Shown piece after piece: positions 1-7,028 of a stretch of 26,461 nucleotides of DNA; position 1 is the first letter of the stretch; each line of letters begins with the position of its first letter. Below the pieces are notes generated by a model that saw only the letters and a list, made by a program, of their open reading frames with translations, was not told the origin of the DNA and did not search any database. The stretch lies in IMG/VR virus record IMGVR_UViG_3300008259_000384, positions 1 to 26,461 of that record, one strand, 5' to 3'. The DNA comes from a virus. Position numbers and translations under genes: made by a program.

Positions 1-252
1 GGTACTAGTATTGATGTAGCTGTTAATAACATTGCACGCGGAGACAAGAACGCTCTTGTCATTACCGATGCAGAAGACAGATGTCATCACTTTACCGATA
101 AAGCATTCTTTATAGGTCTAGAAGGAGCAAGGTTCAATCACTTTGATAGTGAAGTTATCAAGCAATACTCTCAAAGAGGACAAGTTGTAGTCTTTGACGG
201 TAGTAAGATCTCCAAAGTAGATCAGTATGGAAACACTATTGAGAATAACTAA
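1..252 (+). CDS. C-terminal end of a VWA-like domain protein (partial)
   Basis: The reading frame is open from the first base and ends in TAA at 250-252, giving 83 residues of a protein that begins upstream. The segment GTSIDVAVNNI followed by ALVITDAED resembles the last part of VWA-like folds, where a GT(S/D) loop helps bind a metal ion and a hydrophobic strand ends in TD. Such domains are found in phage-encoded VWA-like metallopeptidase relatives, but the N-terminal part that would decide this is outside the window. It lies 17 bases upstream of the next gene on the same strand, so the two are probably co-transcribed. The fold assignment is tentative; that this is coding sequence is secure. 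Confidence 0.6.
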   Translation, partial: GTSIDVAVNNIARGDKNALVITDAEDRCHHFTDKAFFIGLEGARFNHFDSEVIKQYSQRGQVVVFDGSKISKVDQYGNTIENN

Positions 253-269
253 AATCCAAAAAGTATCCT

Positions 270-872
270 ATGTTACTTGCAAACAGAAAGTTTAATCATG
301 AAACAGATAGCTTTCATGAATCACTTGGTATCCCCGGGGATATCCGTACTAAATGTAGAGAACGTGTTTTCTTTACAGCAATTAGTAATGCATTCCAAAG
401 AGAAGAACTCTTTGAAGACCCAGATGACGCTCCTAAAGAACTTCGTACTGTCAGCGGTGACTTGCAAAGATGTTTACAAAGCATAACAGATCAGTTAGAG
501 TATGAATATACTCTTATGATCTTTACAGGCTACCAACGTATGGCTAAAGAAATCTTTGGCTACTACAAACATCTTCAAGAAAACCAAGACAACAAAGAAG
601 ATAGACTTAAGTCTATGATTATAGAGCTTGTATCTGAAATGAGAAGTAAGCACGAAGAAGAAGATGATGATGAAGAAGACGCTCCTATAGATAAACTTGA
701 TAAAAAGTCTATGATGAAGCGTATTAGTTTTGTAAAGAAGAGTCACCACAATTTTGATACGTACATGAATATGTTACGTAGATGGGCTGATGGTAATAAT
801 TCAAACAATACAGAAAAGAAGCCTGATATTGATGACTTGTTAAGGAAACTTTTTTCTAATGAGGACGAGTAG
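270..872 (+). CDS. Conserved-type phage protein of unknown function, acidic
   Basis: Encodes 200 residues, not recognised. The N-terminal 110 residues look like a helical globular domain, with a hydrophobic stretch around residues 75-105. A very acidic run (EEEDDDEEDAP, about residues 129-140) follows, then a basic patch (KKSMMKRISFVKKSHH), and the C-terminus is again acidic (SNEDE). No signal peptide or membrane helix is visible. The ATG at 270 follows an A-rich leader with no Shine-Dalgarno motif. It is the last gene of a plus-strand unit: a strong terminator begins 9 bases after its TAG stop. It converges on the minus-strand lectin gene. Expression with the upstream VWA-like gene is inferred from the 17-base gap only. 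Confidence 0.75.
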   Translation: MLLANRKFNHETDSFHESLGIPGDIRTKCRERVFFTAISNAFQREELFEDPDDAPKELRTVSGDLQRCLQSITDQLEYEYTLMIFTGYQRMAKEIFGYYKHLQENQDNKEDRLKSMIIELVSEMRSKHEEEDDDEEDAPIDKLDKKSMMKRISFVKKSHHNFDTYMNMLRRWADGNNSNNTEKKPDIDDLLRKLFSNEDE

Positions 873-880
873 TTGTATAT

Positions 881-914
881 AGACCGGTGGGAGAAATCCC
901 ACTGGTCTTTTTTT
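881..914 (+). terminator. Rho-independent terminator
   Basis: A 12-bp stem (881-892 with 897-908, one G-T pair) closed by a GAAA tetraloop is followed by a T tract to 914. It serves the plus-strand gene ending at 872. The T tract runs into the stop codon of the convergent minus-strand gene (TTA on the plus strand at 913-915). On the minus strand the hairpin is followed by ATATACAACT rather than a T tract, so minus-strand termination here should be weaker. Confidence 0.9.
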
Positions 915-2352
915 AGTTTGAACTGTGAGATAGATTCACATCCCCAAGTATACAGTACTTTATGTTCTGTGTAACATCACTAGTAGCTACGTTTATAGTA
1001 AACGAGCTAACCGGATTGACAGTAAAGAAGTTAGATCTCGTAATACTGTCATAGTCTGATGGATTGAACCATAAGACTTCTGAAATTGATCTTAACCCTG
1101 TGGTGTGTGCTATGATTAAGAAAGCATCACCAAGGTCTAATATACCGTTCTTGTTTACATCTGCTGCCTTCCACTGTTTAGTTCCTGTCATAGATAATCC
1201 AGGACTAAGATTGTTAGGCGTATTAATGTTCAAGCACTCCGCCCATGTTGCTGTAAAGTCAGCTGAGGTTATACCCTGCATTGTTAATGAGGGTACAATC
1301 TTGTATGTAGAGTTCTGATTAGGTAAAGTAAACGTATAAGTCCCATTAGTATTTACGGTCTTATAGTCTACCAGTACATCTGATCCATTAACAACTCTGT
1401 ATAAAGTGAGCAGAGGTCTAGATGTTAGTCCCGCAGGAATAGTAACTGTTCCTGTCAACGTATTTGTTACAGCCACTGTGTTAGTTGTATTAGCTGTATA
1501 AAATCCAGTAAAGGTAGCATCAGCAGGATTTGACCAGGTACCAAACTCTATTATATATGCACAGTTGTAGTTGTTTGGAAGGTCGTTCCAACAACCCCCT
1601 CCACCCCATTTAGTCACTGCATAGTGTTCCCCACCCGCGTTATTAGGTTCACCTGCACACCAGTTGTTATACTGACCAGCTATGTTACCAGCAGTCTGAC
1701 CGTTTGCTGTCTTGATTAACGTACCATTCTCAGGACCTGCGTCTACACGCCAATAACCCTCTTGAGCTACATCTGAGAGTGCAAACCAAATATTATTCTG
1801 TGGTACGTTAGCAACAATAAAGTCTTGCTCAGACTGAGAAGTTATAGTCACAAGATAACCAGTCTGACCTTTAAAAGTTTGTTGTGAAGCAGCTGTCTTT
1901 GCTGCAGAATAAAAAGCAGTAGTAGATATTGGTCTATAAAAGTGACCATTGATAGCATTATAATAATAGCCAGCTGGGTTTTCTGTGGTAGATACAGATA
2001 TCTGTACGTTACCAAGTGTAGATCCAGTATTGATCTTTAAAGTAGCTAATGCATTATTTACGTTAGCTTGAGTACCAGTAAAACTTATACGTGTCTGATT
2101 GGTCCAGGAATTATATCCTGTAGCAAAAGATAAACCTGTAGTAGTTGTAATACTAAATGTAACTCCTGCAGGTGGGTCAACTAACCCTATAGAAGTTAAT
2201 AATGACTGTGTACTAAATCCACTAATAACAAACCCACTTGCATCTTGCCCGCTCACATTAACCTGGTATGTTCTACCAGGAGGAGCCGTAATAGACTGAG
2301 CTTGAGTAAGCACAGTCATCAAGCATAGTAATATGACAAGTAAGATTCTCAT
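913..2352 (-). CDS. Secreted C-type lectin-domain protein with dockerin-like C-terminus
   Basis: Encodes 479 residues with a Sec signal peptide (residues 1-18, probable cleavage TQA|Q). Residues 20-127 resemble a cadherin-like beta repeat. A C-type lectin domain occupies about 128-270, with the Ca/sugar motifs EPN (235-237) and WND (255-257), and Cys at 232, 254 and 264. In this family EPN is typical of mannose-type sugar specificity. About 297-352 is a beta-sandwich segment, and about 355-420 is dockerin-like, including the loop DVNKNGILDLGD (398-409). The protein stops right after LGDVNLSHSSN; the 633-aa protein at 7029-8930 has the matching LGDVDRSHSS but continues into a cohesin-like region and a T9SS tail. 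The ATGA overlap with the preceding gene indicates translational coupling. A surface sugar-binding adhesin is the likely role; whether it sits on host or virion is unknown. Confidence 0.85.
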   Translation of the reverse strand: MRILLVILLCLMTVLTQAQSITAPPGRTYQVNVSGQDASGFVISGFSTQSLLTSIGLVDPPAGVTFSITTTTGLSFATGYNSWTNQTRISFTGTQANVNNALATLKINTGSTLGNVQISVSTTENPAGYYYNAINGHFYRPISTTAFYSAAKTAASQQTFKGQTGYLVTITSQSEQDFIVANVPQNNIWFALSDVAQEGYWRVDAGPENGTLIKTANGQTAGNIAGQYNNWCAGEPNNAGGEHYAVTKWGGGGCWNDLPNNYNCAYIIEFGTWSNPADATFTGFYTANTTNTVAVTNTLTGTVTIPAGLTSRPLLTLYRVVNGSDVLVDYKTVNTNGTYTFTLPNQNSTYKIVPSLTMQGITSADFTATWAECLNINTPNNLSPGLSMTGTKQWKAADVNKNGILDLGDAFLIIAHTTGLRSISEVLWFNPSDYDSITRSNFFTVNPVSSFTINVATSDVTQNIKYCILGDVNLSHSSN

Positions 2353-3770
2353 AGGTTGATTTTACTTCCTACCAAAAAGAAACTCAGGATAGGAAACTCT
2401 CTGTTTGTACTAGCGTTAAGCTTATAGTTTACGTTAAACTTAAACTTCTTGCTTATCTGATAGTCAAATCCAGATCCTGCAAAGAAACTAAAAGTTCTAT
2501 CACTCTGTGTTACTTTATCTTTTGTTGAGTATATCAGAGGAGTAGAAATTATATACAGTTCAGGTGATATAGTTAACCTCTTACGTTTGTTTAAGTAAAA
2601 AGGCTTAGTATAAAAGGCAGTGATTGAAGGACTAAAGAATGTATTATCATCTTCACTTATTACACTTGCTGCACCTGATACATTAAAGCCGGTCACCCCA
2701 AACTTGCCAGCATTAAGAATACCACTGTACCCAATAAAGCCAAGGATATTTCCGTAGCTGTAAACTGCAGTCAGTGCAAAGTTGGATATATACTTAAGCT
2801 TCCCACTTTTGTTTACACTCATTTTAGTATACTTACCACTAAGAGCAAACTGCTTAAAGTTAAACCATATCATTCCAGTCATTCCCCAACTGGTCTTACC
2901 AGTCAGTGATGACTGACTCATAGATAGATTCAGGATGGGCGTAAACGTCTTATCCAAGTTCTGTGCCGTAGTAAAGTCAGATGATACTAGTATGGGGTTA
3001 TTCCCTCCACCTTTACCACCGCCTTTACTACCTGATTTACCTCCTCCTCCTGAAGAAGAACTATTGTCTCCTCCAGATTTATCTGATGAGGCATCAGCAC
3101 TCATTGTGGTAGAAGCCGCAACTTCTTGAGACCCTTCTGTAGAAGACTTTTGGTCAGATGAAGATGAGCTACTACTATTGCTCCCGCTAGAGCTACCAGT
3201 ACCAGTAGTATTTTGACTAGAGCTAGTAGACCCTGACGAGCCTCCTGATTGGTTATTAGAACTGGTATTAGAAGAATTAGAAGAACTATTAGAAGTATTT
3301 CCATTGTTATTAGATTTAGAGTCCTTGTTATCCTTTGAGCTAGCGTTGGATACGCCACCTCCCCCAGATGACACTGAGCTTCCTGTTGCACTTGAGACTA
3401 CAGAAGATGTAGCCTGACTCTGTGCAGAGCTCATGATTGATCCCACCACACTTTGTACTGTGTTACCAATAATCTGACTAGTAATCTGATTCTGGGTAAC
3501 CTGCCCGGATTGCTGACCGCAGGGTGAAATCTTTCTATAGTCAGCATATGTAGCATCTACCCAAACAGCAAAAGCCCCGCTACTGACATCTGCTGCAGTA
3601 AACGAGGCTGTACGATTTAGAAAGTATATTGTAGTAGTACCCGTTACAGGTATATTGAACGTAGTCACCACCTTTGTACAAGGATCTGTGAAGTTATACG
3701 TTAATACCTGACTTCTTGCAGTCAAAGTAAGGGCAAGCAATGTTATGATATAAAGGGCACGATGCCACAC
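2349..3770 (-). CDS. Exported protein with Ser/Gly/Asn-rich linker and beta-barrel-like C-terminus
   Basis: Encodes 473 residues. The start is GTG at 3770, sharing its first base with the TAG stop of the CsgG-like gene, and it leads directly into a signal peptide (cleavage near TARS|Q). Residues 21-115 form a small domain with two Cys (DPC and SPC). About 115-280 is low-complexity Ser/Gly/Asn sequence, probably flexible. About 285-473 shows alternating hydrophobic/polar strands with many Tyr, Phe and Gly residues, typical of an outer-membrane beta barrel, although the last residues (SKINL) lack the usual terminal aromatic. The gene lies between the CsgG-like pore gene and the lectin gene and overlaps both. 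I infer a surface-anchored or secreted partner of the CsgG-like protein. No known family was recognised. Confidence 0.7.
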   Translation of the reverse strand: MWHRALYIITLLALTLTARSQVLTYNFTDPCTKVVTTFNIPVTGTTTIYFLNRTASFTAADVSSGAFAVWVDATYADYRKISPCGQQSGQVTQNQITSQIIGNTVQSVVGSIMSSAQSQATSSVVSSATGSSVSSGGGGVSNASSKDNKDSKSNNNGNTSNSSSNSSNTSSNNQSGGSSGSTSSSQNTTGTGSSSGSNSSSSSSSDQKSSTEGSQEVAASTTMSADASSDKSGGDNSSSSGGGGKSGSKGGGKGGGNNPILVSSDFTTAQNLDKTFTPILNLSMSQSSLTGKTSWGMTGMIWFNFKQFALSGKYTKMSVNKSGKLKYISNFALTAVYSYGNILGFIGYSGILNAGKFGVTGFNVSGAASVISEDDNTFFSPSITAFYTKPFYLNKRKRLTISPELYIISTPLIYSTKDKVTQSDRTFSFFAGSGFDYQISKKFKFNVNYKLNASTNREFPILSFFLVGSKINL

Positions 3771-4537
3771 TAGTTCTTGAAGATCTGCTTCTTGATCATA
3801 CGCAGAACTACTCTTGAAGCCGCTGTTTCCAGAGCCTTCTTAGTAGTGATACCAATCGTTGATTGGTTGAACTTAATTTCAGAGAGGTTATCATCATTAA
3901 GAAGAGTAAGCTCTCTTACTGTCTTGGCTTCTCCAAGACCTGAGGCAGTGAAGTATTCTCCTGTTTCAGCATCCACGAACTTAGCTTGTAAACCAAGTCG
4001 TGTTACCATAGTTTCTTTTACACCATTTGCAAGCTTCACCTCCTCGTCAACAGATACAGAAAAGTCATATACTTCTATGTACACAAAGTAACGTGCTAAC
4101 ATAATCTTACCACGTCCATCCAGTTTGTTCTCAGTAATACCAGACTGACTGGCCTGAAACTGCTTTACCATGCGGTTCTTAATCTCAGTCTTATCTTCTG
4201 TAAAGGTGAACCTACCGGTCTCCTCCAGATACTCAACAATGATATTAGTAACACCCAGGCCAACTCGTTTGTCTTTAAGCTCTGGGTACATAGCATATAC
4301 ATCTTCATTGATACCTAAGCTTAATAGCTGTATAGGAATAGTTGGACCGTTATAGTCCATCAAAGAATCAATGTTTACTTTCTTTTCAAAGCCAGCCTGA
4401 TACTGTTCGGTCTTAGTAGACCCTACTGTCTGAGCTGTACACTTATTTAAAAGTGAACTGATCAAGAACATAGATAAAAACCACAGGCCTACAATCAAAG
4501 TAATCTTAAGTATATCTTTATCAACTTTCATCATCAT
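3770..4537 (-). CDS. CsgG-like outer-membrane secretion channel protein
   Basis: Encodes 255 residues (three consecutive ATGs at 4537, 4534 and 4531; the third best fits the spacing to the upstream TATAAAATC). After a hydrophobic export segment ending near CTA|Q, the sequence follows CsgG/HfaB-type proteins: LGVTNIIVEYLEETGRF (about 93-109), then LARYFVYIEVYDFS, then a strand pair around DAETGEYFTASGLGEA, and finally FNQSTIGITTKKALETA leading into an amphipathic helix. CsgG forms a ring-shaped outer-membrane channel for curli subunits. Unlike E. coli CsgG, no convincing lipobox is seen (LNKC has Lys before Cys). No CsgA-like repeats, CsgE or clear CsgF are nearby. It is coupled to the Ser-rich barrel protein gene. 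Family membership is fairly sure; the substrate is unknown. Confidence 0.8.
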   Translation of the reverse strand: MMMKVDKDILKITLIVGLWFLSMFLISSLLNKCTAQTVGSTKTEQYQAGFEKKVNIDSLMDYNGPTIPIQLLSLGINEDVYAMYPELKDKRVGLGVTNIIVEYLEETGRFTFTEDKTEIKNRMVKQFQASQSGITENKLDGRGKIMLARYFVYIEVYDFSVSVDEEVKLANGVKETMVTRLGLQAKFVDAETGEYFTASGLGEAKTVRELTLLNDDNLSEIKFNQSTIGITTKKALETAASRVVLRMIKKQIFKN

Positions 4538-5009
4538 TAGATTTTATAGGCTCAAGAGCTTGGATATAAGAATCAATTAATCTAGAAACAGCTTCTGGCT
4601 TTTCATCAGATTTAAACTTTACCCTTATTTTAGCTTGCCCAGAACTATTAGGATTAAATCCAGAATCAACTTCTATTCCTTTTATGTTATGCTGGTATCC
4701 CTTTTTCTTAAATAGTCCTAACAGAGATTTTTTAAGATTGGAAACATCTTTTTCTTCGTCTCCAAATAGCAGTCTACAGCTAAACTCAATATCTAATTCA
4801 TCTAATCCTATAGATGAGTGATCTGCTAAAATATAAAGAGGTACTACCAAGTCTTTACCACCTACATTAAACGAAGTAGTTTTAGGAGTACCATCTTCAT
4901 TAAAATAGTTTCTTATTGCATTAATATGCTGTCTTTCACTTATACTTTGAGAAACCATGGCGGCCTCTAAGAGACCGCCTATGAGTTCCTCTACGTTTAA
5001 TCTTGCCAT
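4521..5009 (-). CDS. DUF2589-associated protein of unknown function
   Basis: Encodes 162 residues. The start (VEELIGGLLEAAMVSQ) resembles the amphipathic opening of DUF2589 proteins such as the one encoded just upstream (LPIEELIVSPIIGMAKGQ), as does the later strand LVVPLYILADHSSIGLDELDIEF, which parallels PLVPLPSLAITSADINF in that neighbour. A C-terminal alpha/beta segment (about 85-150) contains IRVKFKS. I read it as a divergent relative or partner of the DUF2589 protein. No export signal or membrane helix is present, so it is probably cytoplasmic. The 3' end overlaps the start region of the CsgG-like gene. Function unknown. Confidence 0.7.
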   Translation of the reverse strand: MARLNVEELIGGLLEAAMVSQSISERQHINAIRNYFNEDGTPKTTSFNVGGKDLVVPLYILADHSSIGLDELDIEFSCRLLFGDEEKDVSNLKKSLLGLFKKKGYQHNIKGIEVDSGFNPNSSGQAKIRVKFKSDEKPEAVSRLIDSYIQALEPIKSNDDES

Positions 5010-5025
5010 AAAGTATTTTTACTGT

Positions 5026-5616
5026 TTAGCTTTCCTTAGACAATGGAACCAAAGATGGCTCAAGCATAGCAGTCAAAAAATCAGATAACTTTAACATACC
5101 TTCTGTAGGAGGTAACTGCTCAGCATGAACTTTAACTTCATACTTAGCTGAATTATCAGTACTTCTGGTATTTTCTTTGTGTGTACTTACGCTTCCACTT
5201 ACTTTAGCATTAAAGCTCATACCCCACCATTTACCACCAGCAGAAACTTCATAGCCAGTCTGGGTATCACTAGTTTCTTTTGATCCTTCTGATGTTTTAA
5301 CTTCCATTGTGAAGTTAATATCAGCTGAAGTAATAGCAAGAGAAGGAAGTGGAACCAAAGGAAGCATAGGAACTTTACTGTAAACAGTTTTAAGTTCTTG
5401 AACACCAGTGTCACCATTAGTAAACACTCTTTCCATCTGTACATCTAAAGAACGAGCCACCTGAGCGTCTCCTTTCTTTTCAAAAGCAACCTCAGAGATA
5501 TATCTCCAGGTTACTTCATTTAGCTTGGCTTGACCTTTGGCCATGCCAATAATAGGACTAACAATAAGTTCTTCAATAGGAAGTCCCCTGAACTGATCTG
5601 CAATAGAATCTGCCAT
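5026..5616 (-). CDS. DUF2589 family protein
   Basis: Encodes 196 residues with the hallmarks of DUF2589: an N-terminal FRGLPIEELIVSPIIGMAKGQ helix, the strand VPMLPLVPLPSLAITSADINF (about 103-123), the motif STHKENTRSTDNSAKYEVKV and a C-terminal helix after PPTEGMLKLSDFL. No export signal is seen. The biochemical role of DUF2589 proteins is not established. Here it is encoded with a smaller relative (4521-5009), a zinc ribbon protein (5635-5838) and a two-helix membrane protein, suggesting a functional group. Start context is TATAAAACTC six bases before ATG. Confidence 0.8.
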   Translation of the reverse strand: MADSIADQFRGLPIEELIVSPIIGMAKGQAKLNEVTWRYISEVAFEKKGDAQVARSLDVQMERVFTNGDTGVQELKTVYSKVPMLPLVPLPSLAITSADINFTMEVKTSEGSKETSDTQTGYEVSAGGKWWGMSFNAKVSGSVSTHKENTRSTDNSAKYEVKVHAEQLPPTEGMLKLSDFLTAMLEPSLVPLSKES

Positions 5617-5634
5617 AGTTTTGAGTTTTATAGG

Positions 5635-5838
5635 TTAAGTAAATTTTACCATCTTCTCATACTTTTTTTTAATCTCCTTTATCTCATGTGTTGCAGAATA
5701 AAAGGATGATTTGACATCTTCACTTACAGAAAAGTTAAAAACAGTATTACAGTGAGGACATTTGCTTTTGGGGTTTTTTATTATAAAGTCTAAATCAAAA
5801 CCCAGTTGATTTTTACATATTGGACACGGCATTGCCAT
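5635..5838 (-). CDS. Small zinc-ribbon protein
   Basis: Encodes 67 residues. Two CxxC pairs (CPIC at 5-8 and CPHC at 27-30) form a predicted Zn ribbon, followed by a Lys/Glu-rich helix (about 50-65). The start has AATAAAATC seven bases upstream; ATG at 5832 is an alternative. It overlaps the end of the membrane protein gene by 26 bases and sits next to the DUF2589 gene. A binding or scaffold role is possible; partners are not known. Confidence 0.75.
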   Translation of the reverse strand: MAMPCPICKNQLGFDLDFIIKNPKSKCPHCNTVFNFSVSEDVKSSFYSATHEIKEIKKKYEKMVKFT

Positions 5839-6058
5839 GATCTTTGATTTTATTAGAGTACTTTGAAAGCAGCCAGTATGACAGCCAAAAGACTCCTGAT
5901 AAACAATAAAATATCATATCGGTAAGCCAAAAGCTGCCCGTAATATCTAAAAGCGTCTTGAACAAAAAGTCGTAGCCCAGTGGCAAAAAAAACATTGCCA
6001 ACATCAAGCTTATATCCCGGGAGGAACGTAAAATCTTTAATCTGTTTCTTTTGTTCAT
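5813..6058 (-). CDS. Small two-helix membrane protein
   Basis: Encodes 81 residues with two predicted membrane helices (about 16-36 and 44-63) separated by a short loop, and a basic N-terminus (NKRNRLKILRSSR) suggesting that end stays in the cytoplasm. A competing frame (ATG at 6068) gives a less convincing product. Function not recognised. It could be part of the surface or lysis group encoded around it. Confidence 0.6.
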   Translation of the reverse strand: MNKRNRLKILRSSRDISLMLAMFFLPLGYDFLFKTLLDITGSFWLTDMIFYCLSGVFWLSYWLLSKYSNKIKDHGNAVSNM

Positions 6059-6091
6059 CAGCTTCCATATTACAGGATTAAGTGAAAAATA

Positions 6092-6700
6092 TTATTCCGG
6101 ATCTTTAATCTTGCCACACTTAACACACTCTTCATCACCATCACCGTCTACATCACCCCATACATGTTCACACTGTCTGTGGGCAAAGTATTCATCAATC
6201 TTACCATCACCATCAAAGTCTAGACCGTCCATTACGCCATCACCGTCTTCGTCAATCTCTGTACCTTTTTTAGAAACTGGTGCTGTATCAGATTTAGAAT
6301 CTCCTGCTTTAGCAGCAAATGCAGCAAATGTTGGATCTACAAGACTTCCACCGGCAGGCTTAGCTGACTCTTTCATTTCATTAGTATGAGACAGACTAAC
6401 ACCGTCTTCTTCATCCATTTTCTGAACTAACATCTTGTCCTTGTCGGTATCAGAGAACCAGTAGTCAATGATCTTGCCATATGAGCCGATGAAAGCACCC
6501 AGCATAAGAAGTAGAAGTTCTTTCCACTCACCAGCTATGGGATGACCCAACTCTATGGCAATAAATATGCCACCAACAATAAACATAAATGACCCAAGAA
6601 CAAGAGCTGTAATAAACCAGCGTCTCCTCATCATTGAATTGAGCAAGGCTTGAAATCCCGTTACTGGTGTTGTTTGTTCTTCTTTCTTTTTAAATAACAT
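6092..6700 (-). CDS. Membrane protein with Ca-binding DxDGDG loops
   Basis: The preferred start is ATG at 6700 (202 residues), because it clears the upstream gene and has TATAAAACC seven bases before it; the frame is open further up to 6802. Two membrane helices are predicted (about 28-50 and 58-80), followed by a charged segment (FSDTDKDKM). The C-terminus has three thrombospondin/EF-hand-like calcium loops: DEDGDGVMD (150-158), DFDGDGKID (161-169) and DVDGDGDEE (183-191). The third lies between C177 and the pair C192/C195, so a metal or disulfide site may be superimposed. The two-helix head resembles phage holin-type proteins, but the Ca-binding tail is not usual for them. Topology and role are inferred. 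Confidence 0.7.
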   Translation of the reverse strand: MLFKKKEEQTTPVTGFQALLNSMMRRRWFITALVLGSFMFIVGGIFIAIELGHPIAGEWKELLLLMLGAFIGSYGKIIDYWFSDTDKDKMLVQKMDEEDGVSLSHTNEMKESAKPAGGSLVDPTFAAFAAKAGDSKSDTAPVSKKGTEIDEDGDGVMDGLDFDGDGKIDEYFAHRQCEHVWGDVDGDGDEECVKCGKIKDPE

Positions 6701-6716
6701 ATACTTAGGTTTTATA

Positions 6717-7025
6717 TTACCACTTTGGTTCTTCTGAAAACTCTTTCTTCTTTGGAGCTGGTTCTGCAGGTTTAGCAGCTGGTTTCTCAACCACACGCTC
6801 AATTACTTTAGTACCACCGGCAGCTTGTTGCTGAGCCTGTGTATTATTAATGATAATACTTGGCTGTGCAGCGGCAGGAGCTGGAGCAGCTTCTTCTTTA
6901 CCTCCAAAAAATGTTGTACCTACCCAGGTGCCTGCACCAAGGATTACTGTACTGATAGTACCAATCAAAGTCTTCTTAAGACCTGACCAAGTACCTTCTT
7001 CTTGTGTTACTTGTTCTTCTGACAT
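6717..7025 (-). CDS. Single-pass membrane protein with Pro/Ala-rich tail
   Basis: Encodes 102 residues: an acidic N-terminus, one predicted membrane helix (about 18-40, rich in Gly and Thr), an Ala/Pro-rich linker (AAPAPAAAQ), an Asn/Gln patch and a Lys/Pro/Glu-rich end. Such Pro/Ala tails often span the periplasm. AATAAAATC stands seven bases before ATG. It lies three bases from the T9SS-substrate gene end and upstream of the Ca-loop membrane protein, so it may anchor or contact one of them; this is inference. Confidence 0.65.
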   Translation of the reverse strand: MSEEQVTQEEGTWSGLKKTLIGTISTVILGAGTWVGTTFFGGKEEAAPAPAAAQPSIIINNTQAQQQAAGGTKVIERVVEKPAAKPAEPAPKKKEFSEEPKW

Positions 7026-7028
7026 AGT

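Noticed and set aside
913-2352. Diversity-generating retroelement target (C-type lectin in a phage)
   Set aside because: No reverse transcriptase gene and no evident template repeat in the window; the lectin has ordinary EPN/WND motifs. The rest of the genome is not visible.
3000-3430. Open frames opposite the Ser-rich region (for example 2935-3129 plus, 3101-3391 minus)
   Set aside because: They are low-complexity shadows (Pro- or Leu-rich) of the Ser/Gly/Asn spacer.
3770-4537. CsgG-like protein as a lipoprotein
   Set aside because: The only Cys near the export segment is preceded by Lys (LNKC), which does not fit a lipobox; cleavage at CTA|Q fits the other precursors.
5853-6068. Alternative minus-strand frame of 71 codons
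   Set aside because: Overlaps the 81-codon frame almost fully; the latter has a clean two-helix membrane profile and a position next to the zinc ribbon start.
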